This document shows positions 1 through 8,606 of a DNA stretch of 36,498 nt, one piece after another; within the stretch, counting starts at the first letter, position 1; every line of letters begins with the position of its first letter. The notes under the pieces are model-generated. The model ran no database searches. It worked only from the letters and a program-made list of their open reading frames with translations, and was not told where the DNA came from. The stretch comes from Actinophytocola sp. (GTDB lineage Bacteria > Actinomycetota > Actinomycetes > Mycobacteriales > Pseudonocardiaceae). The stretch is taken from assembly GCF_009379765.1 (NCBI RefSeq), contig NZ_WHTD01000079.1, positions 1 through 36,498 on the forward strand. The letters run 5' to 3'. Position numbers and translations under genes: made by a program.

Positions 1-149
1 CATCCCGGCCCGCCTCGTGGAACCGACCACGTAGACGTTGCCGCGCCCCCTGCGAGATAGGCGACATGGCCGGGGGAAGCGGCAGCGCCGGTTGTCCGGA
101 GTGGACGATCAGATGGTCTCGGTGTCCGCCAAGGCTTGAACCCGTGGTG

Positions 150-690
150 AGATCCGCTACGCCTCCACGAAGGGCTGGGCGCACTGCCCCGCGGGTGTGA
201 CGGCTCCGGTGCAGTACGGGCCGCGGATCACCGCGATCATCCTGTACCTGTAAGTACATCCTGATCACCTGCCACGCCAGGCGTGGCCGCAAGGGCATCG
301 ACGATGCCGGTGTGCTGGGCCGGTTCCGTGGTGTCGCGGTGCACGACGCGTGGGCACCCTATGACACCTACCTCGAGGTCGAACGCCAACTGTGTTGCGC
401 GCACGCCCTGCGGGAGTTGGCCGCCGTCGCCGAGGTCGCGGCCATCGGGCCGACTGGTGCTGGGCTACCGAGGCCGCCGACGCGCCGGTTGCCATGCGGA
501 AACTGGTCGCCGAGGCCCAACACCACCGGAGCCGACGCACTCGATCCCGAGTCGCCGGCTTTCCAGGTCCACCGCGACCGCTCGGTCGCCCAGATCGGGA
601 TCAAACACGGCAAACACTTCTTCGACACCCTCGTCATGCTCGCCGAGGGCACCCCCGGCTGCCAGCAACTCGATGACCTGACCAGTTACC
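150..690 (+). pseudogene. IS66-type transposase remnant
   Basis: The plus strand encodes pieces of an IS66-family DDE transposase, including a stretch reading GRFRGVAVHDAWAPYDTY followed by CCAHALREL, which match the catalytic-core region of that family. The reading frame is broken more than once: an upstream piece (about 190-255, VTAPVQYGPRI) and a downstream piece (about 455-690) lie in other frames. No intact start, no C-terminal catalytic Glu region and no clear terminal inverted repeats are visible, so this is a scar rather than an active element. IS66 elements normally carry accessory tnpA/tnpB genes, and none is seen. The family call rests on motif recognition. About 690-811 shows no gene. 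Confidence 0.7.
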
Positions 691-811
691 CGGTAACAAC
701 CCATGGGCGGGCCGCTTCATGCATCGACAACTTCAAATCCTCGAACTCGCCTCCTGATCTTGAATCGGCCGTGCCTCGCCGCGCCCCGATGGAATGGTGC
801 TCGGGCGCGTT

Positions 812-1177
812 TCAGTATTGGCCGGTGCGGAACTTGTCGAGAATTCGGCGGTCTCTTTTCGTCGGTCGCCCGGTGCCTCGGTCCCGGCGGGCGACGGGTG
901 TGGACTCTTCCGGAGGTGGGGCTGGGGTTCGGTCGATGTAGCAGGTGGCGGCGTCGGTCGCGCCGACCCGTTTCTGGATCACGCGGACCACTTCGACGAC
1001 TCGGGTCTTGTCGCCAACGCGGGCGCGTACCTCGTCGCCGGCGGACACGGTCGTCGCGGGCTTGGCCGGCCGGTCGTTGACGCGCACGTGCCCGCCCCGG
1101 CAGGCCGCGGCGGCATCCGGTCGGGTCTTGGTCAGCCGGACCGCCCACAGCCAGCGATCCACACGGGTGGACTCCAC
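812..1177 (-). CDS. S4-domain RNA-binding protein (HslR/Hsp15-like)
   Basis: A 121-residue basic protein beginning at a GTG (VESTRVDRWLWAVRLTKTR). The motif RVDRWLWAVR followed by GGHVRVNDRPAKPA about 25 residues later is the S4 fold typical of Hsp15/HslR proteins, which in other bacteria bind stalled 50S subunits or nascent-chain-tRNA complexes. The C-terminal 40 residues are basic and low in complexity. The frame stays open upstream to an ATG at 1270, but homology starts at the GTG, so the shorter form is preferred. It is divergent from the quinone oxidoreductase gene; the 110 bp between the two starts must hold both promoters. Family assignment is confident; the ribosome role is inferred from the family. 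Confidence 0.85.
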   Translation of the reverse strand: MESTRVDRWLWAVRLTKTRPDAAAACRGGHVRVNDRPAKPATTVSAGDEVRARVGDKTRVVEVVRVIQKRVGATDAATCYIDRTPAPPPEESTPVARRDRGTGRPTKRDRRILDKFRTGQY

Positions 1178-1287
1178 AGCTGTACATGATGACCTGTGGA
1201 CGCCCGTTCCTGAAGTTGGACAGGGATCGGCGGGAATCTTCTCGGTGCGTCGCGGGTTGCCGGTGATCATCGGGAAGGTGGTTCTGG

Positions 1288-2175
1288 ATGCGTGCGCTCG
1301 TGGTGGATCCGGCCGCGCCGGGGGCGGTGCGGCTCGCTGACGTCGCCGAGCCCGTGGCCGGGGACGGGGATGTGCTCGTCGAGGTGCGGCACACCTCGCT
1401 GAACTACGGGGACCTCAACGACGCGAGGTCCGGGCGGGTGCCGGCGGGCGCGGTGCTCGGGTCGGACGTCGCCGGGGTGGTGGTCGGCGGGGCGTTGCCC
1501 GTCGGCACCCGGGTCGTGGGGTTGGCCGCCGGGGCGTTCGCCGCGCGGGTCGTCGTTCCCGTCCACTCCGTGGCCGAGGTGCCGGCCATGGTCGATCTCG
1601 CGCGGGCGGCGGCGCTCCCGGTGGCCGGGGTCGCCGCGTTGCGGGCGTTGCGCGCGGGCGGCGCTTTGCTCGGTCGGCGCGTGCTGGTCACCGGCGCGTC
1701 CGGCGGGGTGGGGCGGTTCGCGGTGCGGCTCGCCGCGATCGCGGGCGCGCGCGTGATCGCCTCGGTCGGGTCGGCGGCTCGCGCCGAGGGGCTCCTGGCG
1801 GACGAGGTCGTTGTGGGGCTGGACAACGTCACCGGGCCGGTCGATCTCGTGCTGGACAACGTCGGTGGGGCGCAGCTCGTCGCGGCCTGGCAGCTGCTCG
1901 CGCCCGGCGGGAGCCTGCAGAGCATCGGGTGGACGTCCGGTGAGCCCGCGGTGTTCCCGCCGTACTCGACCATCGGGCCGGCCAAGTCGCTCACCTCGTT
2001 CATCAACGATGGGCCGGTCGGCGCGGATCTCGCCGACCTGGTGCGGCTCGTCGAGTCCGGCGACCTCCCGGTGGAGATCGGCTGGCGCGGACCGCTCGAG
2101 AGCTTCGCCGAGGCGGCGCAGGCGTTGCGCGACCGCCGGGTCAACGGCAAGGCCATCCTCGACGTGACCGGGTAG
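1288..2175 (+). CDS. Zinc-independent MDR alcohol dehydrogenase / quinone oxidoreductase
   Basis: A 295-residue medium-chain dehydrogenase/reductase. The N-terminal GroES-like half contains the NYGDLNDARSG and GSDVAGVVV stretches. A Rossmann segment follows at about residues 131-155 (VLVTGASGGVGRFAVRLAA), the AxxGxxG signature of NADPH-dependent quinone reductases. The structural-zinc cysteines of classical alcohol dehydrogenases are absent, so it is probably a zinc-free quinone or enone reductase of unknown substrate. At 295 residues it is slightly shorter than the usual 310-340. A purine-rich ribosome binding site (GGAAGGTGG) precedes the ATG. It is followed by a hairpin and then by the palindromic repeat element at 2359, so it is probably monocistronic. 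Confidence 0.9.
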   Translation: MRALVVDPAAPGAVRLADVAEPVAGDGDVLVEVRHTSLNYGDLNDARSGRVPAGAVLGSDVAGVVVGGALPVGTRVVGLAAGAFAARVVVPVHSVAEVPAMVDLARAAALPVAGVAALRALRAGGALLGRRVLVTGASGGVGRFAVRLAAIAGARVIASVGSAARAEGLLADEVVVGLDNVTGPVDLVLDNVGGAQLVAAWQLLAPGGSLQSIGWTSGEPAVFPPYSTIGPAKSLTSFINDGPVGADLADLVRLVESGDLPVEIGWRGPLESFAEAAQALRDRRVNGKAILDVTG

Positions 2176-2185
2176 CCGCGGCTTT

Positions 2186-2220
2186 CCGGACTTCGCGCGT
2201 CGGCTTCCGTGCGAAGCCGG
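2186..2220 (+). terminator. Probable terminator hairpin after the quinone oxidoreductase
   Basis: CCGGACTTCGC (2186-2196) pairs with GCGAAGCCGG (2211-2220) with one bulged base, 11 bp after the stop codon, followed by a short AATTT stretch. There is no long T-tract, as is common in high-GC actinomycetes. Position and stem strength suggest a terminator; this is not proven. Confidence 0.5.
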
Positions 2221-2351
2221 AATTTCTCACCTGGTGGCCTTACGGAATTCCCACGTTCGGGTGATCCGGCGAAATCCGATGGCGAGCTTTCGCGAACCTT
2301 GGTGCGGCCGAACAGGTGAATCCCGTGTGGACACATTCCGCCGGTGCCAGG

Positions 2352-2369
2352 CGCGACACTAGTGTCGCG
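2352..2369. repeat. 18-bp perfect palindrome at the left edge of the repeat element
   Basis: CGCGACACTAGTGTCGCG is a perfect palindrome centred on CTAG. It overlaps the left end of the 167-bp element at 2359-2525, whose terminal repeat starts at this CTAG. The outward half may be flanking DNA that mirrors the element end, for example a target preference or a remnant of a neighbouring copy. Confidence 0.7.
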
Positions 2370-2525
2370 TGATCCTGTTCCTTTGCGTCCGCTGTGGATC
2401 AACGTGGCTCCTGGCAAGGCGGAGGAAAGTCGCTCGTACCGGGTTGTACTTGGGCTTTTCTCCAACGCGGCCAGGGGCTGCGTTGGCCGCAGCGGCGTAA
2501 AGGTTTCAGGGTCACGCGACACTAG
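2359..2525. mobile_element. MITE-like near-palindromic repeat, copy 1
   Basis: A 167-bp non-coding element with terminal inverted repeats of 19 bp and one mismatch: CTAGTGTCGCGTGATCCTG at the left and CAGGGTCACGCGACACTAG at the right. The two arms remain partly complementary towards the centre, so transcribed RNA could fold into a long hairpin. Copy 2 (36331-36498) has the same CTAG-ended termini and, in opposite orientation, the same core landmarks: CCTGGCCGCGTTG, ACCCGGTA and CCTCCGCCT. Two related non-coding copies with inverted termini fit a miniature inverted-repeat transposable element or a bacterial interspersed palindromic repeat. No transposase is encoded. It ends 42 bp before the TNT-domain gene, so it may affect that gene's expression. 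Confidence 0.75.
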
Positions 2526-2567
2526 CGTTCGGCCGGGGATTTCCGCACGAGCACCGGAGGCCGGGAG

Positions 2568-3224
2568 ATGAGATGGGCACGGCGGGTCGGCACGATTGTC
2601 GCCGCGTGGTTGTTGGTCGGGTTCGCCCTCGTGCCGGTGGCACAGGCGGCGCCGGCATCGCTGACAGCACTGACATCTCCGACCGAATGTTCCACCGAGC
2701 TCTACTACGGGGACCGGCGGCTCGGCCCGCAGGGCCTCCCCACGCTCGGCGCGGTGGGCACCCAACTGCTCGGCTACAGCCGCACCGGCTACCACCCGTC
2801 CGAACAGTTCCTCGACGTCTTCTACGACGACGCCGCCAACACCTGGCGCTACCCGCCACAGGACGGCTACGTCATCGGCTTCGACGGGGACGCGGTCACG
2901 TGGGAGCAGACCCTCCTGCGCGGCACGCGCATCGACCGCTACGGCAGCGAGTTCGGCGCCTTCCTTGCCCCGCAAGGACTTCCTTACACCACCCGGGCGA
3001 TCCCGCCGGCCAACCTGGTCGGCAACCCGGCCGCGGGCTGCAACTACCACGTCTACCAGGTGCGCCGCCCCTTCGATGTCGACGCGGGCCCGATCGCGCC
3101 CTGGTTCTTCCAGGTCGGCGGCGGTCTGCAGTACCAGCTCGACGGCGAGCTCGTCCCGGGCGCCCCGGCGAACCTGTCGGTGATGTGGTTGCTGGACAAC
3201 GGGTATCTGGCCAGAGTCAGGTGA
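2568..3224 (+). CDS. Secreted TNT-domain protein (putative NAD+ glycohydrolase toxin)
   Basis: A 218-residue protein with a Sec signal peptide (residues 1-28, hydrophobic core then AQAAPAS) followed by a single C-terminal domain resembling TNT, the tuberculosis necrotizing toxin fold of CpnT. Family landmarks seen are RGTRIDRYGSEFGAFLAPQG, the PYTTRAIPP stretch, NYHVYQVRRPF, and PIAPWFFQVGGGLQYQ, which contains the glutamine expected in the NAD+-binding site. TNT enzymes hydrolyse NAD+. The CpnT channel domain and WXG-type N-terminus are absent, so this is a stand-alone exported domain. GGAGG lies 7 bp before the ATG. No obvious immunity gene is adjacent; the convergent neighbour is a membrane protein. 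Target (fungi, bacteria or self) is unknown. Confidence 0.85.
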   Translation: MRWARRVGTIVAAWLLVGFALVPVAQAAPASLTALTSPTECSTELYYGDRRLGPQGLPTLGAVGTQLLGYSRTGYHPSEQFLDVFYDDAANTWRYPPQDGYVIGFDGDAVTWEQTLLRGTRIDRYGSEFGAFLAPQGLPYTTRAIPPANLVGNPAAGCNYHVYQVRRPFDVDAGPIAPWFFQVGGGLQYQLDGELVPGAPANLSVMWLLDNGYLARVR

Positions 3225-3234
3225 GCAGAAGAAG

Positions 3235-3273
3235 GCGCCGGCACCGGTCGAGGGGGAGAACCGGTGCCGGCGC
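3235..3273. terminator. Bidirectional terminator
   Basis: A perfect 14-bp inverted repeat, GCGCCGGCACCGGT at 3235-3248 and ACCGGTGCCGGCGC at 3260-3273, with an 11-nt loop. It lies between the stops of two convergent genes and can serve both strands. Confidence 0.85.
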
Positions 3274-3283
3274 TGTGCAGACC

Positions 3284-3667
3284 TCAGGCGGTGACCGCCC
3301 GGGACTGCTTGCTGTAGGCCGCCTTCACGGCCAGGATGCCGGCGACCACGGCCGTGATCACCCCGACGATCCGGAGCCACGAGCCGGCCGTCGCGCCGAG
3401 CTCGTCGAACTTCGTCAGGTAGGACGCGGAGCCGCTGCCGAAGAAGCCGGCGATCTCGGCCGCACCGGCCAGGATCGCGACGATCCCCGCCCACCGGAGC
3501 TTGGTGACCATCTGGGCCGCGGCCACCAGGACGAAGATGAGACCCGGCGGAACGGCGGGCATGGTGATGCCGCCGAGCTTCTGGAGGACGAGCCCGACCG
3601 CGCCGACGAGCAGACCGGCGATCGTCCAGACCCGAGCCGACGAGGTGGCCGGCGCTTGCGTACCCAT
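3284..3667 (-). CDS. Small four-helix membrane protein, unknown function
   Basis: A 127-residue protein with about four hydrophobic segments: WTIAGLLVGAVGLVL, GLIFVLVAAAQMV, WAGIVAILAGAAEIAGFF and VGVITAVVAGILAV. No catalytic motif is recognised. The ATG at 3667 is chosen because AGGAG lies 5 bp upstream on this strand; the frame is open further upstream but without a ribosome site. It is convergent with the TNT-domain gene and shares its terminator, so co-transcription with it is excluded. A role as TNT immunity protein is therefore unlikely on context, and known TNT antitoxins are cytosolic. Upstream, 3668-3809 carries three CTACTCC repeats. Confidence 0.75.
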   Translation of the reverse strand: MGTQAPATSSARVWTIAGLLVGAVGLVLQKLGGITMPAVPPGLIFVLVAAAQMVTKLRWAGIVAILAGAAEIAGFFGSGSASYLTKFDELGATAGSWLRIVGVITAVVAGILAVKAAYSKQSRAVTA

Positions 3668-3809
3668 GTCATCTCCTGCTGTGTCGGACCGACGTTCGAC
3701 ACAGAGAGTCCCAGCCCGGACGCGCCGAGTCGTCGGGCACGCGACTACTCCTCGGCTACTCCGCGGGAGGTAGATCGCCACCCGCGCCTACTCCGCAACC
3801 GGAAGGTGG

Positions 3810-4527
3810 ATGTCGTTGACCAGTACCGAGCAGGGCGACCGGGTGCTGGACGTCGGCGCGGGGCGAGGCGCGGTGGCCAGGGCCGCGCTCGCCCGCGGCT
3901 GCGTGGTGACCGCGGTCGACGCGTCGGCCGGCATGGTCGAGCGGCTGCGCATCGACTACCCGACGATCATCGCCCGCCGGCTCGACGCCGGTGAGCTGGA
4001 CTTACCCGACGCCTCGTTCGACGTCGTCACGGCGGGCTTCCTCGTCCAGGTGCTCGACGACCCGGCCGCCGCGCTCGCCGAGTTCCACCGGGTGCTCGTC
4101 CCGGGCGGCACGGTCGCGCTGTCGCTGGAGCGGCAGACCGTCGGCCGCCTGAGGTGGCTGCACGACCTGAACGCCGAGTTCTTCGGCGCGGGTGGTGGAC
4201 CGGGCCCGATGACCGCCGACCAGCTCGACACCCTCCTACCGACGCCGGTTTCGAGCGGCTCTCGCGGACCGAGATCGACATCCCGAAGACCGTGCCCGAC
4301 CCGGCCGCACTGTGGGAATGGCTCGGCCGGCAAGGCATCCAGCAGGTGCTCGATGCTTGCCGGCGCAGCGCTCGGCGGCGTTCCGCGAGGCTTTCTTCGT
4401 CGGCGCGCAACGGATGCACGACGACGGCGGCATCGAGCTGGAGTTCGGCGCCACCCTGCACCGCGCCGTCAGCACACGCGACAACGTCCCTGGTGGGCCC
4501 GGCCACCCCGGTCAGGCGGCGGGATAG
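3810..4527 (+). pseudogene. Class I SAM-dependent methyltransferase, two frame breaks
   Basis: The first frame shows motif I (VLDVGAGRGAVARAAL), an acidic loop (VDASAGMVERL), motif II (FDVVTAGFLVQVLDDP) and post-II (EFHRVLVPGGTVALS), a UbiE-like methyltransferase. Near 4240 homology moves to the +1 frame (DAGFERLSRTEIDIPKTV, then ALWEWLGRQGIQQVLDA), and near 4365 to a third frame (AAFREAFFVGAQRMHDDGG). Together these rebuild a plausible protein of about 235 residues. Only about 11 residues precede motif I, fewer than usual, so the N-terminus may also be lost. Either the gene is decaying or there are two single-base errors in GC-rich tracts. Its end overlaps the convergent lactonase gene by 16 bp. 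Confidence 0.75.
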
Positions 4528-5426
4528 ACCGCCCCGTTGAAGGTCACCCGCAGGGCGTACACCGAGGTCCCGGCGGTGATGAACAGGTGGTTGCGCTTCG
4601 GGCCGCCGAAGGTGAGGTTGGCGACCGGCTCGGGCAGCAGCAGCTTGCCGATCAGCGTGCCGTCGGGGTCGAAGCAGTGCACGCCGTCCCACGCGGCGGC
4701 CCAGACCCGGCCGGCGTCGTCGAGCCGGATGCCGTCGAACCTGCCGTGGTCGCACTCGGCGAAGATGCCGCCGCCGGTGAGCGTGCCGTCGCCGGTGACG
4801 TCGAAGCGCCTGATGTGGCTGGGTTCCTGCCGGGTGTCCACAATGTACAGCTGTCGCTCGTCGACGGAGAACGCGAGCCCGTTGGGCCGGCAGAAGTCGT
4901 CGGCCACCACGCGGACGTCGCCGGTCTGCTGGTCGATGCGGTAGACGTGGCAGGCGCCGATCTCGCTCTCGGCCTTGTTGCCCTCGTAGTCGCCGTCGAT
5001 ACCGTAGGCGGGGTCGGTGAACCAGACGGAGCCGTCGGCGCGGACGGCGACGTCGTTGGGGCTGTTGAGGCGTTTGCCGTCGTGGTGGGTGGCGAGCACG
5101 GTGACCGTGCCGTCGTGCTCGGTGCGGGTGACCCGGCGGTTGCCCTGCTCGCAGCTGACCAGCCGGCCCTGCCGGTCGATCGTGTTGCCGTTGGCGTAGC
5201 CGGAATGGTGGCGGAACACGCCGACCTCGCCGGTGGTCTCGTCCCAGCGCAGGAGGCGGTCGTTGGGGATGTCGCTCCAGACGAGGTAGCGGCCCGCGGC
5301 GAAGTAGGCGGGTCCCTCGGACTTGCGGGCGCCGGAGTGCAGCCGCTCGATCACGAAGTCTCCGTCGACGCCGTGGAACCGCTTGTCGACGAGCTGGAAG
5401 GTGGTGGGGATCGTGTCGACCATCAT
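4512..5426 (-). CDS. SMP-30/gluconolactonase family protein
   Basis: A 304-residue six-bladed beta-propeller of the SMP-30/gluconolactonase/LRE family. Landmarks include EGPAYFAAGRYLVWSDI (metal-ligand Glu), SPNDVAVRADGSVWFTDPAYGI (conserved Asn and Asp) and RPNGLAFSVDERQLYIVD. Members hydrolyse sugar lactones or other lactones with a divalent metal; the substrate here is unknown. No signal peptide, so cytosolic. GAGGAG lies just upstream of the two tandem ATGs at 5426. It is divergent from an Lrp/AsnC regulator across 83 bp, so that regulator probably controls it. Confidence 0.9.
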   Translation of the reverse strand: MMVDTIPTTFQLVDKRFHGVDGDFVIERLHSGARKSEGPAYFAAGRYLVWSDIPNDRLLRWDETTGEVGVFRHHSGYANGNTIDRQGRLVSCEQGNRRVTRTEHDGTVTVLATHHDGKRLNSPNDVAVRADGSVWFTDPAYGIDGDYEGNKAESEIGACHVYRIDQQTGDVRVVADDFCRPNGLAFSVDERQLYIVDTRQEPSHIRRFDVTGDGTLTGGGIFAECDHGRFDGIRLDDAGRVWAAAWDGVHCFDPDGTLIGKLLLPEPVANLTFGGPKRNHLFITAGTSVYALRVTFNGAVYPAA

Positions 5427-5440
5427 GTGCTCCTCTTCGA

Positions 5441-5500
5441 ATCTGGTTCAGATGATAGCGCACGATGCCGAATGAGATATGGTGTGTCGCCGATCTGATT
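5441..5500. promoter_or_regulatory. Candidate Lrp/AsnC operator between divergent genes
   Basis: The 83-bp divergent region contains the palindrome ATCTG-GTT-CAGAT (5441-5453) and a further half-site ATCTGATT (5493-5500). The shared ATCTG(G/A)TT element in two places fits multi-site binding by an Lrp-type octamer. This is inference from sequence symmetry. Confidence 0.45.
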
Positions 5501-5509
5501 GGAGCTCAT

Positions 5510-5968
5510 ATGGTCGACGATCTGGACCGTGCGCTGCTCGCCCAGCTCCGCCGCGACGCGACCCAGTCCTACGCCGCGCTCGGCCAGGCCGTCGGCCTGT
5601 CGGCGGGCGCGGCCCACGAGCGCGTCCGCAAGCTGCGCGAACGCGGCGTCATCCGGCGCACCACGGTCGACGTGGACCCGGCCGCTGTCGGCGAGGCGGT
5701 GCTGGCGTTCGTGATGATCGACGCCAACGCGTGGATGGGCGACCAGCCGACCCGCGATGCCCTCGCGACCATCCCGGAGATCCGGGAGGCGCACATCATC
5801 GCGGGGTCGGCGTCGCTGCTGGTGAAGATCCGCACGGCGACGACCGAGGAGCTCCAGGACGTCCTACGCCGCCTGTTCGAGATCGACGGCGTGACCGGCA
5901 CGCAGACGATCGTCGTCCTGGAGACCGTCCTCGATCATCCGGATCAGACCACCGCGCCGCTGTCCTGA
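5510..5968 (+). CDS. Lrp/AsnC family transcriptional regulator
   Basis: A 152-residue regulator. The N-terminal winged helix-turn-helix spans about residues 3-55 (VDDLDRALLAQLRRDATQSYAALGQAVGLSAGAAHERVRKL shows the family pattern). The C-terminal RAM ligand-binding domain covers about residues 65-145. The start at 5510 is preferred over the upstream ATG at 5465 because GGAG sits 5 bp before it and homology begins there. It is divergent from the lactonase and probably regulates it and itself. The last 25 bp overlap the 3' end of the convergent SecDF gene. Confidence 0.9.
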   Translation: MVDDLDRALLAQLRRDATQSYAALGQAVGLSAGAAHERVRKLRERGVIRRTTVDVDPAAVGEAVLAFVMIDANAWMGDQPTRDALATIPEIREAHIIAGSASLLVKIRTATTEELQDVLRRLFEIDGVTGTQTIVVLETVLDHPDQTTAPLS

Positions 5969-8186
5969 CGGGTCGGGCGCGGGGCCGGGGTGCGGCGCCG
6001 GCCCGCGCCGGGCCACCTGCGGTCCAGCACCACCGCCAGCGGGCCCGCGGTGGCCACTGTGGACACCGTGCCGACGACCAGGCCCAGGAGCAGCGCGAGC
6101 GCGAAGTCGGCCAGCGAGCCGTCGCCCAGGAACAGGAGCGCGCCCAGCACGAACATCACCCCGATGCCCGTGTTCACCGTGCGGGGCAACGTCTGCAGCA
6201 CGGCCGCGCCGACGACCCGGGCGAACGGGTCGCGCCTGCGTTGCCCGCGCAGCTCGCGCACCCGGTCGAACACCACCACCGAGTCGTTCACCGAGTAGCC
6301 GATGACGGTCAGCAGCGCGGCCAGGAACACGCCGTCCATCGTCTTGCCCAGCCAGGCGAAGATGCCCAGCACGAGCAGCACGTCCTGGGCCAGCGCGGCG
6401 ACCACGGCGAGCCCGAGGCGCCAGTCGAACCGCACCGCCAGGTAGCTCAGCTGCGCCACCACCGCGAGGCCCAGCGCGACCAGCGCCTGGACGCGCAGCT
6501 CCGCGCCCATGCTCGGCCCGATCTGCTCGTCGCGCACCTCCTCCGCCGACCCCGTGACCGACTCGACCGCGGCCTGGATCCGGGCCGCGCCCGCGTCGTC
6601 GACCGGTTCGGTGCGGACCGCCACCGCGTCGGCGTCGGACAGCTGCACGACCGCGCGGGGGAAGCCGGCATCGGCCACCGCGTCCCGCACCTGGTCCACG
6701 TCGGCGCTCGGGACCGCGTACTCCAGCACGCGGCCGCCGGTGAACTCGACGCCCAGGTTCGGTCCGACCGCGACCAGGCCGACCAGTGCCAGCCCGACCG
6801 CCACGAGCGCACCCGTCAGCCAGCGTCGCGGCCGGGACAGGAAGTCCGGGTTCCGCCGATGGACCCAGCGGCGCACCGGGCCCTCGTGCGCGATGCCCGA
6901 CAATGCGGGCCACCGGCCGAGGGGCGAGCGGAGCGTCGCCACCAGCAGCAGCCGGGTCAGCACGAGCGAGGTGAACATCGACGCGAGCACGCCGACGGTG
7001 AGGGTCACCCCGAAGCCGCGAACCGGCCCCGACGCCAGCCAGAACAGCAGGCCCGCCGCCAGCAGCGTGGTGACGTTCGAGTCCACGATCGCAGAGAGCG
7101 CGCCGCGGAACCCGCGTTCGGCCGCCCTGGGTAGGAGCCCGCCCACCTCGCGGGCCCGTTCGAACGCCAGCACGGTGGCGTCCACCGCCATGCCGATGGC
7201 CAGCACGAACCCGGCGAGCCCCGGCAGGGTCAGCGTCGCGCCGATCGCGAGCAGCGCCGCGTAGGACACCGCCGCGTAGGCGACGAGCGCCACCACCGCG
7301 ACAAGTCCGGCGAGCCGGTACACCGCGACGAGGAACAACGCGATCAGCGCGAGCCCGATCACCGCGGCCCGCGCGCTGACCTCGATCGCCTCGGCGCCGA
7401 GCGTGGGGCCGACGGTCCGCTGCTCGACCACCTCGACCGGCACCGGCAGCGCGCCCGCGGTGATCAGCAGTGCCAGGTCGCTGGCCTCGGCCTGGCTGAA
7501 CCGGCCGGTGATCTGGGTGCTGTCCCCGGGCATGCCGACGCCGCACCGGATCGACGGGTCGACCTGCGGTGCGGAGATCACCTCCTCGTCCAGCACGATC
7601 GCGACCCGGCGGGCGGGGTCGCCGGTAGCGCGCACGCGGCGTCGGCGGTGAGCCGCCGCCACGCCTCGCCGTCCCGGAACTCGATGCCGACGGCCCAGCC
7701 GACGCCCTGGGGGTCGCGGGCGGCGCTGGCATCGGTGACACCGTCCCCGCTGAGCGCGGCCGGCCCGAGCGGCAGCTGCTGGCCGGACTCGTCGGGCAGG
7801 ACCTTCGCGGCCGGTGCGGCGGGGTCGAGCACCGGGTGGAAGCTCAGCGCGGCGGTCCGGCCGATCACCTCGACCGCCTCGGCGGGGTCGCGGACATCGG
7901 GCAGCTCGACGACGATCCGGTTCGTGCCGGACCGGGCGAGCATCGGCTCGGCGACGCCGAGCGCGTCGACCCGGCGGCGGAGCACCTCGAGGGTGCGGTC
8001 GGTGGTCTCCTCGTCGGCCTTCGTGGTCGGCGAGTCGCGGGTCTCGAGGACGATCTGGGTGCCGCCGCGCAGGTCGAGGCCGAGGCGCGGGGCGGTGGTC
8101 ATGAGCAGGTAGGTGGTGACGGCGAGGACGGCGAGCGACAGTAGCGCGCGGGTCAGTGGACCTCGCCGCGCGGGGGTGCGCGACAC
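5944..8186 (-). pseudogene. secDF: SecDF fusion protein with one frame break
   Basis: One continuous SecD-SecF fusion interrupted by a single frameshift near 7630. The first part (8186 to about 7640) has the SecD start TM segment, LGLDLRGGTQIVLETRD, and the RRRVDALGVAEP stretch. The second part (about 7640 to 5944) resumes with AIVLDEEVISAPQVDPS, the SecD RND transmembrane block (FVLAIGMAVDATVLAFERARE), and then the SecF half (LGVEFTGGRVLEYAV and VIGYSVNDSVVVFDRVREL). SecDF uses the proton gradient to assist Sec export. Actinomycetes usually have separate secD and secF next to ruvB; this isolated fusion looks accessory. The GTG start has GGAGG 7 bp upstream. The break may be a sequencing error. 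Confidence 0.85.
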
Positions 8187-8258
8187 GGGTTTTCCTCCAG
8201 TGACAGGGATGCGTGACAGGGGATGTGCGGCACGGGCGGTCGCCGCGTGCCGGGTGGG

Positions 8259-8606
8259 CTACAGATCCACCTGTCGTGCCGGAGGTGCCCGGTCGGCCGC
8301 CGGCTGCCGGTGCGCGCGCGGCTGCTCGCCGGTGGTCGCGGGGGAGCGCTGCGCGGTCGGGGCCGGCGGGGTCAGGTCGGCGGCCGGATCCCCGGCGGCC
8401 AGCGGGATGTCGGGCGTGCTGTGCTGCGGGGCCGGCGCCTGCGGGGTGGTCGCCGCGATGTCGACCATGCCGACCGTGACGGTGCCGGGCGCGCCGGGCG
8501 CGGCGTCGGCCTGAGCGGGCGCGGCCGACCCGAAGAGCGCGAGCAGCGCGACGAGCAGCGCGAGTGCCACCCCACGCCTGTTCGCGAACCCGTCCACGGT
8601 AGGCAC
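8259..8606 (-). CDS. Small secreted Ala/Pro-rich protein, unknown function
   Basis: Starts at a GTG (VPTVDGFANRRG) and runs for 115 residues; a second GTG at 8597 is equally possible. Residues about 10-32 form a signal peptide (VALALLVALLALFGSAAPAQADA). The mature part is low in complexity, rich in Pro, Ala and Thr, with no recognised domain and no cysteines. It ends 72 bp before the SecDF start on the same strand, so the two may be co-transcribed and the protein could be a SecDF-dependent cargo or partner. No strong ribosome site is visible. The frame is open further upstream to 8813, but that part reads like non-coding sequence. Confidence 0.5.
   Translation of the reverse strand: MPTVDGFANRRGVALALLVALLALFGSAAPAQADAAPGAPGTVTVGMVDIAATTPQAPAPQHSTPDIPLAAGDPAADLTPPAPTAQRSPATTGEQPRAHRQPAADRAPPARQVDL

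Noticed and set aside
1404..3494. A 696-codon minus-strand open frame
   Set aside because: Spans the antisense of three real genes and a repeat element; no domain and abnormal composition.
3284..3667. Membrane protein as immunity factor for the TNT toxin
   Set aside because: It is convergent with the toxin gene behind a shared terminator, and described TNT antitoxins are soluble cytosolic proteins.
3810..5498. A 562-codon plus-strand frame starting at the methyltransferase
   Set aside because: Only the first about 145 codons are methyltransferase; the rest is antisense of the lactonase, joined by a frameshift.
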